DNA from: an uncultured Rhodospirillales bacterium
GTDB taxonomy: Bacteria > Pseudomonadota > Alphaproteobacteria > Acetobacterales > Acetobacteraceae
DNA: 54,659 nucleotides
NCBI GenBank assembly: GCA_903823665.1
Contig: CAIJTR010000206.1
Location: forward strand, 1-54,659
Reading direction: 5' to 3'
Numbering within the stretch: position 1 is the first letter of the stretch; the number at the start of each line of letters is the position of its first letter. Positions 24,940 through 32,883 of this stretch are shown here, piece by piece. Under the pieces are notes generated by a model that worked only from the letters and a program-made list of their open reading frames with translations, had not been told where the DNA came from and made no database searches. Position numbers and translations under genes: made by a program.

Positions 24940-24984
24940 CACTGAACGCGGTGCGTTGAACAAATGCACCGCGTTTAGTGTTTT
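24940..24984 (+). terminator. Rho-independent terminator of iorAB
   Basis: CACTGAACGCGGTGC (24940-24954) pairs with GCACCGCGTTTAGTG (24966-24980), a 15-bp stem with one G-T pair and an 11-base loop, followed by TTTT. It begins 13 bases after the iorB stop. It also lies between convergent genes, the gspK stop being immediately to its right, so it probably blocks read-through both ways. Confidence 0.9.
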
Positions 24985-25784
24985 CAGAGATCGGGGTTTT
25001 CCCAGGTCAATATCCGGAACGGTGTCCCGTCGCCTGACCGGCGCGGCTGGATAACGGCACGGCGTGTCGCACGCGCACCACTTGGCAACAACGCAATTGC
25101 GGTTGCAGCCAATACCGTGTTGGTGGGGTCAGGTGTATCAAAACCCAGGCCAGCCGCTGACAAAGCTGTGCGAAGTTCGGGGGAGGCAAACCGGGCATCG
25201 ACGCCGGCTTCGTTGTAGACGGACAGGAGCGGGCGCAGACGAGCCAGGATTTGCGGCGTCATTCCAAGCACCAACTCCAATTCACCGACCGTCTCAAACG
25301 GGCGGCCTGTCGGGCCGTTGGTTCGCCCGGCCGCGCGATAGGCGGCCTCCTTGGTTCCACCGGCGACTGACAGGCTACCTTGTGTATGCCAGTCAAAGAT
25401 CGCCCCGGCGAGCTTGCCTGCGGCATCTGGTGCCAAGCCAATCTGGCGCAACAGCGACGCCAGCACCGCCACGGGCGCGGTGTTGGGATTGAGCCGCCCA
25501 GTTTCGCTTTCGAGCCTGACTTCAACCGCCGCCGCCCCGACCTGAAATCGATGCACTCGCCCATCGACACCCCATCCCTGCGGCCCGGTTGCTTGCAGGT
25601 GAAACAGCGCCTCCGCGATCGCTCCGTCTGCCGCAGCCTCGGCCTCGGCGGCATCTCGCAGGTTTCGGGCGATTTGGGCTTCGGTGCGGCCGGCTGCGGT
25701 GAGTTTGGTGCCAAGCAAGGCCAACAGGGCAGCCATCGACATCACGAGCAAGACAGCGAAGCCGCGTTGCCGCCGGACTGTCAT
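24984..25784 (-). CDS. gspK: Type II secretion minor pseudopilin GspK
   Basis: A 266-residue protein with a pseudopilin N-terminus (RRQRGFAVLLVMSMAALLALLG). As is usual for GspK, the residue at position 5 after cleavage is not Glu. The large globular part contains LESETGRLNPNTAP and two helix-hairpin-type segments (ETVGELELVLGMTPQ), the hallmark of the K domain. GspK caps the pseudopilus with GspI and GspJ. Here the gene is last, after gspD with a 4-bp overlap, rather than in the common I-J-K order. Confidence 0.88.
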   Translation of the reverse strand: MTVRRQRGFAVLLVMSMAALLALLGTKLTAAGRTEAQIARNLRDAAEAEAAADGAIAEALFHLQATGPQGWGVDGRVHRFQVGAAAVEVRLESETGRLNPNTAPVAVLASLLRQIGLAPDAAGKLAGAIFDWHTQGSLSVAGGTKEAAYRAAGRTNGPTGRPFETVGELELVLGMTPQILARLRPLLSVYNEAGVDARFASPELRTALSAAGLGFDTPDPTNTVLAATAIALLPSGARATRRAVIQPRRSGDGTPFRILTWENPDL

Positions 25785-28072
25785 GGCGATGGCGTCAACT
25801 TCCGGCGCAAAGTGTTGCGCAACGGAGCACTCGGATCATTGGACCCGGACGGTGCCAGACGCATCAACTGTGCGGGCACGGCTGCGGCATTGCCAAGTTG
25901 CTCGCGCATATCCTCCGTCACCGCGCGCGCTTGGCGTTGATCCTCGATGACGTGTGGCGTGATGAGAATGATCAGCTCGGTTCGGGCGCGAACATTGTTC
26001 TGCCGCCCGGCGAGCAGGCCCACCACCGGCACATCCTTCACACCGGGCAGCCCGTCGTTCCCGGTTGAGGAACTGTCACGGATCAACCCTGCAAGACCGA
26101 TCGTCTGTCCATCCTGCACAACCACACGCGATGACACGTTGCGCTCGAGGAAGGTTGGTGAATTGATACCGGCTACCTGGCCCTCCGAGCTTACATCACT
26201 GACCTCCTGCGAGATTTCGAGAGTGACGAGCCCGCCGGTGTTGATGCGCGGGCGGATCTGCATGATGACGCCGGTTTGTTGGTAGTTGATCGAGTTGATC
26301 ACCGGAGCACCCGCCGAGATCGTGCTTTGCGATGTCTGCGCCAGATAAGGCACAAGATTTCCCACCTGCAACCGCGCCTGATGGTTGTCCAGCACCATAA
26401 GTTGCGGGGAGGACAGCACCTTGACGGTGGTGATGGCCTGCAGCGCATTGATGGCAAAGGGCGCACCGCCCAGTCCGCGCCCGCCGAGGAAGAAGCCGGG
26501 AAACTGGCTGTTCAGGGCAATTTGCTGCGGGCTGGAAATGGTCTGATTGCCGGTGCTAAGCGCGCCGTTGATCCCGCCGGACCGGAAGAAGAACTGCGTG
26601 CCATATTGCAGATCGTCGTTGAGGGTCACCTCGGCGATGGTGGCATCGATGCGAACCTGACGCGGCAGAATGTCGAGCTTACGGAGCATGGCTGCAACCG
26701 ATTCGTGCTCCTGCGCTGTAGCGTAAACCATGATTGCGCTGTTCTGCTCATTGGGAATGATGCGCATGCCGTCCACATTCGCACCGCTGCCACTTCCGGA
26801 TGGATCAAGGCCGCCCAGCAGCGGATTGCCACCAGCGGCGGGGACAGGTGCCGCAGCAGCACCACCGATAACACCGGCGTTGGCGTCTCCTGCGGCGGCG
26901 ATCCCGCTGCTTCCCGCCAACCCACCAGCCGCAGCGCCTGCATTGCTGCCTGTAATTCCACCACTGCCGCGGGAAAGTGAATTGGCAGAGCCAGATTGGC
27001 CAGTGCCGAAGCTGCTCGCCTGACTGTGCGGCTGGGCGGTCACGTTGTTTGGCGTGAACGCAAGCTGAAGCATGTAGCCGATGTCGTTTGAATCGCTGTT
27101 CTGCAGATATGTCACCTGCCAGGTACGGATGGTTTGCCTGCGCAACCTCTCTAGCAAATCGTAGACCCGGCGCGCTTCGTCCAACGCGCGTGGCTGGGCG
27201 GCGATGACCAGCACGGCGCTGATCCGGTCCATTGGCACGATCCGCACCGGAGCGGTGCTGCCCTGCCGCCCGGCGTCTCCCTGACCTGAGCGGTTGGACG
27301 CCAGCGCGTCCTGCAAGGCCGCCGCCACATCCCGCACGCTGCCGGTTCCAACCGGCAACAGCGCGTAGCTTTGCCCTGCCAGCGTATCGACATCGAATGA
27401 ACGCACCATGGCGACAAGCGCATCGCGGGTGTCCGCGTCACTTGAGATGATGACGGCATTGCGGCCCGGCTCTGCCGAAATCCGACCAGTGGTGCCTGCA
27501 AACGGCTGCAGGGTGCGGGCGAGTTGCTCGGCGGAGGCGTAGCGAAGCTGCACCACGACACTTCCTGCAGCAGTGGCCCCAACGCTCCCTGCGGCGGCGG
27601 GCAGCACGCGATAAAGGCCGTCCGTCTGGCTCAGTGTCGCGCCGTTTTGTGCGAGCAGGGCTTGTAGCACCGGAAGCAATTGCGAGCGCGACAATGGCTT
27701 GGAGGTCCGCAGCGTGATGCTACCATGGACAGCGGGGTCGATGACGTAGTTGACCCCCAGAATGCTTCCCAGCACCTGCGTCACAACCTCACGAATATCG
27801 GTGTCGGCGAAATCGAGGGAGATGTCACCCACGGTGCCGGTGGTGGTCCCCGCCGGTTCGCTCGGTGAGACGCCGCGCGCAAACACCGGCGGTGCCTGCC
27901 CGGAGCGCGGGCCAATCGATCCACCAATGCGGGCACTTGCCCCGTTCGTACCCTCCGGCACCTCTGGCAATGGGTCAAGCTCCAGCGCCTGCATGTGCGG
28001 GTTGATGTTGGCGGGTGGAACGCAGCTTGCAAGAAGCAGCAACAGCACCAGGAAAAGGCGGGATATTGTCAT
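25781..28072 (-). CDS. gspD: Type II secretion secretin GspD, probable lipoprotein
   Basis: A 763-residue outer-membrane channel. The N-terminus (LVLLLLLASC) has a lipobox, Leu-Ala-Ser-Cys with C17 as the lipidation site, rather than an ordinary signal peptide. N0 domain near 85-160 (GDISLDFADTDIREVV), N1-N3 KH-like repeats with a Gly/Ser/Ala-rich insertion (about 345-425), then the secretin core (VLSSPQLMVLDNHQARLQVG, TGVIMQIRPRI, LAGLIRD, VPVVGLL, ELIILITPHVIED). It forms the gated exit pore. A lipidated secretin can reach the outer membrane without a GspS pilotin, and none is present here. It overlaps both neighbours by four bases. Confidence 0.92.
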   Translation of the reverse strand: MTISRLFLVLLLLLASCVPPANINPHMQALELDPLPEVPEGTNGASARIGGSIGPRSGQAPPVFARGVSPSEPAGTTTGTVGDISLDFADTDIREVVTQVLGSILGVNYVIDPAVHGSITLRTSKPLSRSQLLPVLQALLAQNGATLSQTDGLYRVLPAAAGSVGATAAGSVVVQLRYASAEQLARTLQPFAGTTGRISAEPGRNAVIISSDADTRDALVAMVRSFDVDTLAGQSYALLPVGTGSVRDVAAALQDALASNRSGQGDAGRQGSTAPVRIVPMDRISAVLVIAAQPRALDEARRVYDLLERLRRQTIRTWQVTYLQNSDSNDIGYMLQLAFTPNNVTAQPHSQASSFGTGQSGSANSLSRGSGGITGSNAGAAAGGLAGSSGIAAAGDANAGVIGGAAAAPVPAAGGNPLLGGLDPSGSGSGANVDGMRIIPNEQNSAIMVYATAQEHESVAAMLRKLDILPRQVRIDATIAEVTLNDDLQYGTQFFFRSGGINGALSTGNQTISSPQQIALNSQFPGFFLGGRGLGGAPFAINALQAITTVKVLSSPQLMVLDNHQARLQVGNLVPYLAQTSQSTISAGAPVINSINYQQTGVIMQIRPRINTGGLVTLEISQEVSDVSSEGQVAGINSPTFLERNVSSRVVVQDGQTIGLAGLIRDSSSTGNDGLPGVKDVPVVGLLAGRQNNVRARTELIILITPHVIEDQRQARAVTEDMREQLGNAAAVPAQLMRLAPSGSNDPSAPLRNTLRRKLTPSP

Positions 28073-28620
28073 GGGGCCCTGGGTGGTTGTCCGCCACTGA
28101 CTGTGGCGGATGGAAGCACGTTGGTGATCATACCCGGCAGCGCCAGTTGGTTGGGATCGATGGCGGGTTGGGGATGAGATTCGAATTCTGTGCGCAGCAC
28201 GCGCCGGCCGGTTGGACCGTCGAGCGTGACCGAACCGCGAGCAATCGACCAGACAACCTCATTCTCCAAACGGTCACCCTCTGAAAGCCGTATCGCCCGC
28301 CCGCCCCCTTGCGGTGCGAAAATGGCCTGACGTCCGTTGGGCGAAAGCACAATCGCGGTCAACCGGGGCGGACCATCACTTCTCTTGGCATCGGGCGAAG
28401 CTGGGGATGGGGGACGACGATTTGGACTGAACAACGGGCGGGCCAGGGCCTGGTCGACCATGGAGGCATTGCGGTCGGTTTGCATCGCATTGGTGGCGCG
28501 GGCCACCTGCATTTGCGGTGGTGTCATCTTGCCCATGTGTGGCGTGGTCAATTCAGTGTGCAGCAGGAACCCGAGGCCCGCGGAAATGGCCAGGAGTGCT
28601 ATCCATGCAGCCCGGATCAT
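28069..28620 (-). CDS. gspN: Type II secretion GspN/GspC-like protein
   Basis: A 183-residue bitopic inner-membrane protein with one N-terminal helix (AAWIALLAISAGLGFLLHTEL). The phrase ALARPLFSPNRRP followed by LTAIVLSPNGRQAIFAP and LSEGDRLENEVVWSIARGSVTL corresponds to the HR/beta domain shared by GspC and the short alphaproteobacterial GspN. There is no PDZ or coiled-coil C-terminus. Its position between gspM and gspD matches the N gene I recall from acetic acid bacteria. It likely links the inner-membrane platform to the secretin. Confidence 0.7.
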   Translation of the reverse strand: MIRAAWIALLAISAGLGFLLHTELTTPHMGKMTPPQMQVARATNAMQTDRNASMVDQALARPLFSPNRRPPSPASPDAKRSDGPPRLTAIVLSPNGRQAIFAPQGGGRAIRLSEGDRLENEVVWSIARGSVTLDGPTGRRVLRTEFESHPQPAIDPNQLALPGMITNVLPSATVSGGQPPRAP

Positions 28621-29189
28621 GGCGCGGATCCAGCGCGCAAGGCGGTGACTGTGAGGCTGCCGTCCAAGGGTGCCGCATCGTGGTCAGCGTGCCCCTGCAA
28701 CACCCGCAACTGCAGGTCATCCACCAGCATACGCGGCGTGGCTTGGTCGAATGCCCGCAGCAGCGCGATCATCTGACCCCATGGCCCACTGACCGAGACG
28801 CGCAGACTGATCCTCCGGTATGAGGTGGGGCCACCCGGTGTTTCAGTGGGGAGCGCTTCGATGCTCGCGAGTGTAACACCCGCCTGTGCAGCCATGGCCT
28901 GCACCCGACCAAGCAGACCAGCAGAGGCGATTGCATCGGTGGCACCTTCGAGCAACGACTGCGCGTCTCCACTGGGGCCTGATGCTGCGGATTTCCGCAG
29001 AACTGGGAGACTTTGCGCCAAGGCCGCCATCCGGCCGGCAAGCGCCTGCTTCTGATCCAATGTCACGGCCCGCGCGTCATATAGCGACCAAATCGGCGCG
29101 ACGCCGCCGAACCACAGCAGCAGTGCCGCCAGCAACGCCAGCGCCCATGCCAATATTCGTCCCCGTGTGCCGTCTGGTAAATTGACCAC
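28617..29189 (-). CDS. gspM: Type II secretion protein GspM
   Basis: A 190-residue inner-membrane protein starting at a GTG 3 bp after the gspL stop. There is one N-terminal helix (ILAWALALLAALLLWFGGVAPIW), a coiled region rich in Ala/Gln and a ferredoxin-like C-terminal domain (YRRISLRVSVSGPWGQMIALLRAF). This layout and the place between gspL and gspN identify GspM, which partners GspL in the assembly platform. Confidence 0.8.
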   Translation of the reverse strand: MVNLPDGTRGRILAWALALLAALLLWFGGVAPIWSLYDARAVTLDQKQALAGRMAALAQSLPVLRKSAASGPSGDAQSLLEGATDAIASAGLLGRVQAMAAQAGVTLASIEALPTETPGGPTSYRRISLRVSVSGPWGQMIALLRAFDQATPRMLVDDLQLRVLQGHADHDAAPLDGSLTVTALRAGSAP

Positions 29190-29192
29190 TGC

Positions 29193-30209
29193 CTAGGGCT
29201 TCACCACAGCGCGAATGGCAAAAAGTTCAACGGATGCCGTGTCGGCGCGGGTGACTGGTGCCGCGAATGCCACCGCTTGCAATGCGGACTCATCAGACAG
29301 AAGCCCAACAAGACGTGCGGCATTGTGGGATTGGCCTCTGAACTCCAAGGCAGTGCCGCGCAGAGACAATTCGGTGAGGAACGTATCGTCAGGCAAAGCT
29401 GCGGTGACGGTTGCGATCACGCTGATCGGATTGGCACCACCCGACCGCATGCTGGCAAGGGCTGCCTCCCCATCTCGTGCCGCAAGCAACCCACGCCGCA
29501 GCGTCTCAGCCTCTCCAGCCGCTGGGCGAAGCGCCGCAATAGACGTATCGGTTGCGGCAATGCTGGCTTCCTGGAGGTAGAGCGGCACCGCAATGACAGC
29601 GAGAGCGAGTGCTGCCGCAAGCCCCGCCGAGAGACGCAGTGCTGCACCGTCAAAACTGCCGCGCCGGATCAGCACATTGTGGAGCGGGATCACGCACCAG
29701 TCACCATGCGCTGCTTGAGCGGCCACTGCATTTGGTTTGAGGCCAAAACTGGTTATCGTTGCCAATGCGGGCGGAATTGGGATCAGGTTCAGTCGCACCA
29801 CGATCTGCCCGCTTGCGGTGTCGCGGCGAACGAGATTGTGGCTCCACAAAACCTCATCGGCAGAGAACGGACTAAGCCGGTCCATATCCAGCCGTAGAAC
29901 GCTTTCAAGCTGCGCTTCCGCAGCGAGCGGCAGATGCACCATTCGTTCAAGAAGCCAGCCTGCGCCCAAGCGCAAGGTCAGGCTGGCTTTGCCGATCATT
30001 TGCCGCGTTCGCGCGGCATTTGCGCCATCCGGCGACACGCGGCCCAGTGATGTCTCTCGCCCACGCTTCCGGCGGACAAGGTGGAATGATTCATCATCCG
30101 CCAGATCAACAATGATCCCATCGCCCAGCGCGGGCTGCTTGCCGGAATGCCTGCTGGACAGTCCTGCCAGCAAATTCCGGCCCCACCAGCGGAGAAATTC
30201 CGTCAGCAT
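29193..30209 (-). CDS. gspL: Type II secretion protein GspL
   Basis: A 338-residue protein with an actin-like cytosolic N-terminal domain (about 30-190), a membrane helix (LSAGLAAALALAVIAVPLYL, about 200-219) and a periplasmic PilN-like ferredoxin fold ending in a PilN-type strand (LEFRGQSHNAARLVGLLSDE). It anchors the ATPase GspE to the inner membrane. It is separated from gspJ by 104 bp that contain no gene, the only sizeable gap in the secretion operon, where an internal promoter could lie. Confidence 0.82.
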   Translation of the reverse strand: MLTEFLRWWGRNLLAGLSSRHSGKQPALGDGIIVDLADDESFHLVRRKRGRETSLGRVSPDGANAARTRQMIGKASLTLRLGAGWLLERMVHLPLAAEAQLESVLRLDMDRLSPFSADEVLWSHNLVRRDTASGQIVVRLNLIPIPPALATITSFGLKPNAVAAQAAHGDWCVIPLHNVLIRRGSFDGAALRLSAGLAAALALAVIAVPLYLQEASIAATDTSIAALRPAAGEAETLRRGLLAARDGEAALASMRSGGANPISVIATVTAALPDDTFLTELSLRGTALEFRGQSHNAARLVGLLSDESALQAVAFAAPVTRADTASVELFAIRAVVKP

Positions 30210-30313
30210 TAGTGTTTTTGTGCCCCTGCAAAATGACGGTAAAGACTTGTAATTCTACGGGACTGTTTCGCAACAATAAAGTGGTTTGCCGGTCATTTCT
30301 CAGAGAGCACAGA

Positions 30314-30865
30314 TCATTCCATGCGCTCGCGCAGGGGGCGGGCGACAATATCCGGCCAATGCCGCCTGTCTCCGTCAGGAAAGGTCAGCCGGATCCGAAT
30401 GAGGGCTGGCAGTTCCTGGCCCTGCCAGACGGATTTCCACGAACCGTCCCAGTAGGCGAAGTCGAGGCCTTCGATGTGGTCGAGCAGGATTGTCTCATCC
30501 CACTGCGCGTCTGCTTGGGTTTTTGTCTCCCTCAGGATCAAACGAGCTTTACCGTCCCAGCCGAGCGCCACGACACCGGGCGACGTCACTCCGCTGACAA
30601 AGCTCATGCGGCCGGAGGTGCCAGCAAGCGGCGGTGGGCCTCCATCGTGGCCAGGGGCCATTTCGCTGATGAGGCCTCGGATGATGCGTTCGGTTGATTC
30701 AAACGCGGCCGTGTCGGCGGCAGTCTGCTCGGTGTGCTCGACGGCCATCATGCCGAAGCGGCTGCCTTGCGCCAGGCCACCGACGAGAAGGCCGAGCACC
30801 ACCAGAGCCACCAGGATTTCGAGCAGGGTGAAGCCGGCTTCGCGTGATTGGTGCTGCGTGGTCAT
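30314..30865 (-). CDS. gspJ: Type II secretion minor pseudopilin GspJ
   Basis: ATG 30865, 183 residues; the longer frame to 30940 only adds sequence antisense-like in character and overlapping gspI. The prepilin peptidase site is REAG|FTLLEILVALVVLGLL with Glu at +5. The rest is a GspJ-type beta domain (STERIIRGLISEM, MSFVSGV, WDGKARLILRET, and SWKSVWQGQELPALIRIRLTF). GspJ forms the pseudopilus tip with GspI and GspK. It overlaps the gspI stop by four bases. Confidence 0.85.
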   Translation of the reverse strand: MTTQHQSREAGFTLLEILVALVVLGLLVGGLAQGSRFGMMAVEHTEQTAADTAAFESTERIIRGLISEMAPGHDGGPPPLAGTSGRMSFVSGVTSPGVVALGWDGKARLILRETKTQADAQWDETILLDHIEGLDFAYWDGSWKSVWQGQELPALIRIRLTFPDGDRRHWPDIVARPLRERME

Positions 30866-31251
30866 CGCACCCTGCCGTCCCGCCCTGCCAGCCTGCGCGT
30901 GGCAAGCTGCACATGACCCGGACGCCCCCACGCATCCCATTCAATGTCTACAACGACGTCGAACAGTGAAGCAGCGGCGTCCCCACCCACACGCCGTGCC
31001 ACACGTTCGCGCCAATGAAACCCACCGCCATCGTCGCCCTCGCGCACACCGGGGACAAGCGGCTGGCCTACACCAATAGCGGCCAGATGCGAGCGTGCGT
31101 GCGAGAGAGCTTCGATATTGCGCGAGGCTATGGCAACGCTGCGCATTCCGGTTTCAACACCTTCGACCAAAGCGGCAAGCACCAATGCCGCAATGGCCAG
31201 CGCCACCATTGCCTCCAGCAAAGTAAAGCCCGATTGCGAATTACGGCGCAT
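30862..31251 (-). CDS. gspI: Type II secretion minor pseudopilin GspI
   Basis: A 129-residue pseudopilin; the ATG at 31251 gives MRRNSQSG|FTLLEAMVALAIAALV with cleavage Gly and Glu+5. The C-terminal part (GMRSVAIASRNIEALSHARSHL, VDIEWDAWGRPGHVQLATRRL) is typical of GspI/T2SSI. It starts 11 bp inside the end of gspH and ends overlapping gspJ, so the three are coupled. Confidence 0.85.
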   Translation of the reverse strand: MRRNSQSGFTLLEAMVALAIAALVLAALVEGVETGMRSVAIASRNIEALSHARSHLAAIGVGQPLVPGVREGDDGGGFHWRERVARRVGGDAAASLFDVVVDIEWDAWGRPGHVQLATRRLAGRDGRVR

Positions 31252-31681
31252 GCTGAACTTGCACGCGCCCACTCCGCCGCGCGACATCAATGATCCATCG
31301 CGCCTCACCAGCCGAAACCTCAACGGCACCTCCGGTGGCACTGCCATCAGGCAGAAAGGCCAGCGTCGTACCACCATCCGGCCGCAGGACACGCAATGCG
31401 AACGCACCGGGCGCGCTCAGCATTCCTGCAATCTGCAGCCGAGTGCCATCCGGCGCCACGGTGACGGGCACGGCTCGGTTGCCCGCGATGGCCTGCCCGC
31501 GCGCAGCGCGCAACGCCTCTGCCAACTGACTCGCACGGGCGTGAAGCTGAGCGCCCTGATTCAGGCCTGGGCGGTTCAATGCAACCATTGCAAACACCAA
31601 AGCGAGCACCGCCAGCACAACCAGCATCTCGATCAGGGTGAACCCGGCCGCCGATATCCGGCGCGAGGGATCAACTGGCAA
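31241..31681 (-). CDS. gspH: Type II secretion minor pseudopilin GspH
   Basis: A 146-residue pseudopilin with cleavage site RRISAAG|FTLIEMLVVLAVLALV and a GspH/FimT-type C-terminal domain (ASQLAEALRAARGQAIAGNRAVPVTV, then FLPDGSATGGAVEV, a classic GspH phrase). It overlaps gspF by 11 bp. In most systems the major pseudopilin gspG lies between gspF and gspH; this tight overlap leaves no place for it. Confidence 0.87.
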   Translation of the reverse strand: MPVDPSRRISAAGFTLIEMLVVLAVLALVFAMVALNRPGLNQGAQLHARASQLAEALRAARGQAIAGNRAVPVTVAPDGTRLQIAGMLSAPGAFALRVLRPDGGTTLAFLPDGSATGGAVEVSAGEARWIIDVARRSGRVQVQHAP

Positions 31682-32879
31682 GGTCGTTCAAGCTCAACAT
31701 CGCGCTGAGCAAAGTGGCAACGATCGCCGCCACCACTCCACCCATGATGATGGTGATCGCGGGCACGAGGGCCGCGAGCAGACGCTGCACGGCCATACGG
31801 GTGCGGTCCTCATGGATCGCAGCGGCGCGCAAAGCCATTGGGCCCAACTCGGCATTTTCCTCGCCGAGCCTCAGCAACTGTGTTGTGCGCACCGGAAACA
31901 CACGTGCTTCGGCGAGCTTGATCGCCATCCCAGCTCCACTTGCGGCGGCTTCGGTTGCATCGGTGATGGCAGACGCGGCACACCGGTTCAGCATCACCCC
32001 GGCCACGATGCGCAAAGCCACAATCAGTGGAACGCCGTTGCCAAGTAGGGTTCCGAGCGTGCGGGTGAAGCGCGCTGCCAGTGCCTCTCTCAGCAGATTG
32101 CCGATCACGGGCAGCGATAGCAGCAGACGATCCGCCGCAAACGCCACCGCCGGATTGCGCAACGCAGCTTTGCCCAGCAGCCACCCAACACATACACCAA
32201 GCAGCACCAGAAAACCGTCATCGGCAATGAAATCACCGGTGGCGACCAGGAATGTCGCACTTGCCGGCAGGGATGCGCCGGCGGCTGCAAACAGCGGAAT
32301 GAATTGGGGCAAAACCTGCGTTAGAATCAGAATAATGGCGGCGACGGACGCAACCAGCAGGATCGCCGGATAGATCATCGCGGTGCGCACTGTGGCCGCC
32401 AAAGCGCGGTCACGTTCCATGGCGTCGGCAAGCCCGGCGAGTGCCGCCGCCAGACTGCCACCGGCCTCACCGGCCTGGACCATGCCAAGATAAAGCGGTG
32501 AGAAATTGCGGGGTTGGCCAGCCAAAGCCTTGGCGAACGGCGCACCGTTGCGGACCTGATCGCGCAACAGACCAGCACTTGCGGCCGCGCGCCGGTTGGC
32601 GGCGGTCTCTCCGAGATAGCGCAGCGCACGATCCAAATCCTGCCCGGCCGCAAGCATGAGCGCCAGTTCGCGGGTGAGTTCAGTGACCTCCCCCACGCCA
32701 AGCTTTGGTATTCCCTTTGCGCCCCGGATGCCGGTTTGCACGGGCGCATCACCCACCCGCACCGGCAGGCGACCTTCGCGCCGCAAGGCAGCAACGGCCG
32801 CGGCCTGATCAGTCGCCTCGATCACCCCCTGCTGCTCGATTCCGGCTGCATCAATGGCGTGAAAGTGAAACCGGGCCAT
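31671..32879 (-). CDS. gspF: Type II secretion inner-membrane platform protein GspF
   Basis: ATG 32879 gives MARFHFHAIDAAG and 402 residues, the normal GspF length; upstream extension to 33011 overlaps gspE and is not supported. Two repeated GspF domains (SLAAALAGLADAMERDRALAATVRTAMIYP and the second near residues 270-390) and three membrane helices (LLVASVAAIILILTQVLPQFI is one) are seen. It is the integral platform that couples the GspE ATPase to pseudopilus assembly. It lies 4 bp after gspE. Confidence 0.9.
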   Translation of the reverse strand: MARFHFHAIDAAGIEQQGVIEATDQAAAVAALRREGRLPVRVGDAPVQTGIRGAKGIPKLGVGEVTELTRELALMLAAGQDLDRALRYLGETAANRRAAASAGLLRDQVRNGAPFAKALAGQPRNFSPLYLGMVQAGEAGGSLAAALAGLADAMERDRALAATVRTAMIYPAILLVASVAAIILILTQVLPQFIPLFAAAGASLPASATFLVATGDFIADDGFLVLLGVCVGWLLGKAALRNPAVAFAADRLLLSLPVIGNLLREALAARFTRTLGTLLGNGVPLIVALRIVAGVMLNRCAASAITDATEAAASGAGMAIKLAEARVFPVRTTQLLRLGEENAELGPMALRAAAIHEDRTRMAVQRLLAALVPAITIIMGGVVAAIVATLLSAMLSLNDLAS

Positions 32880-32883
32880 GGGC

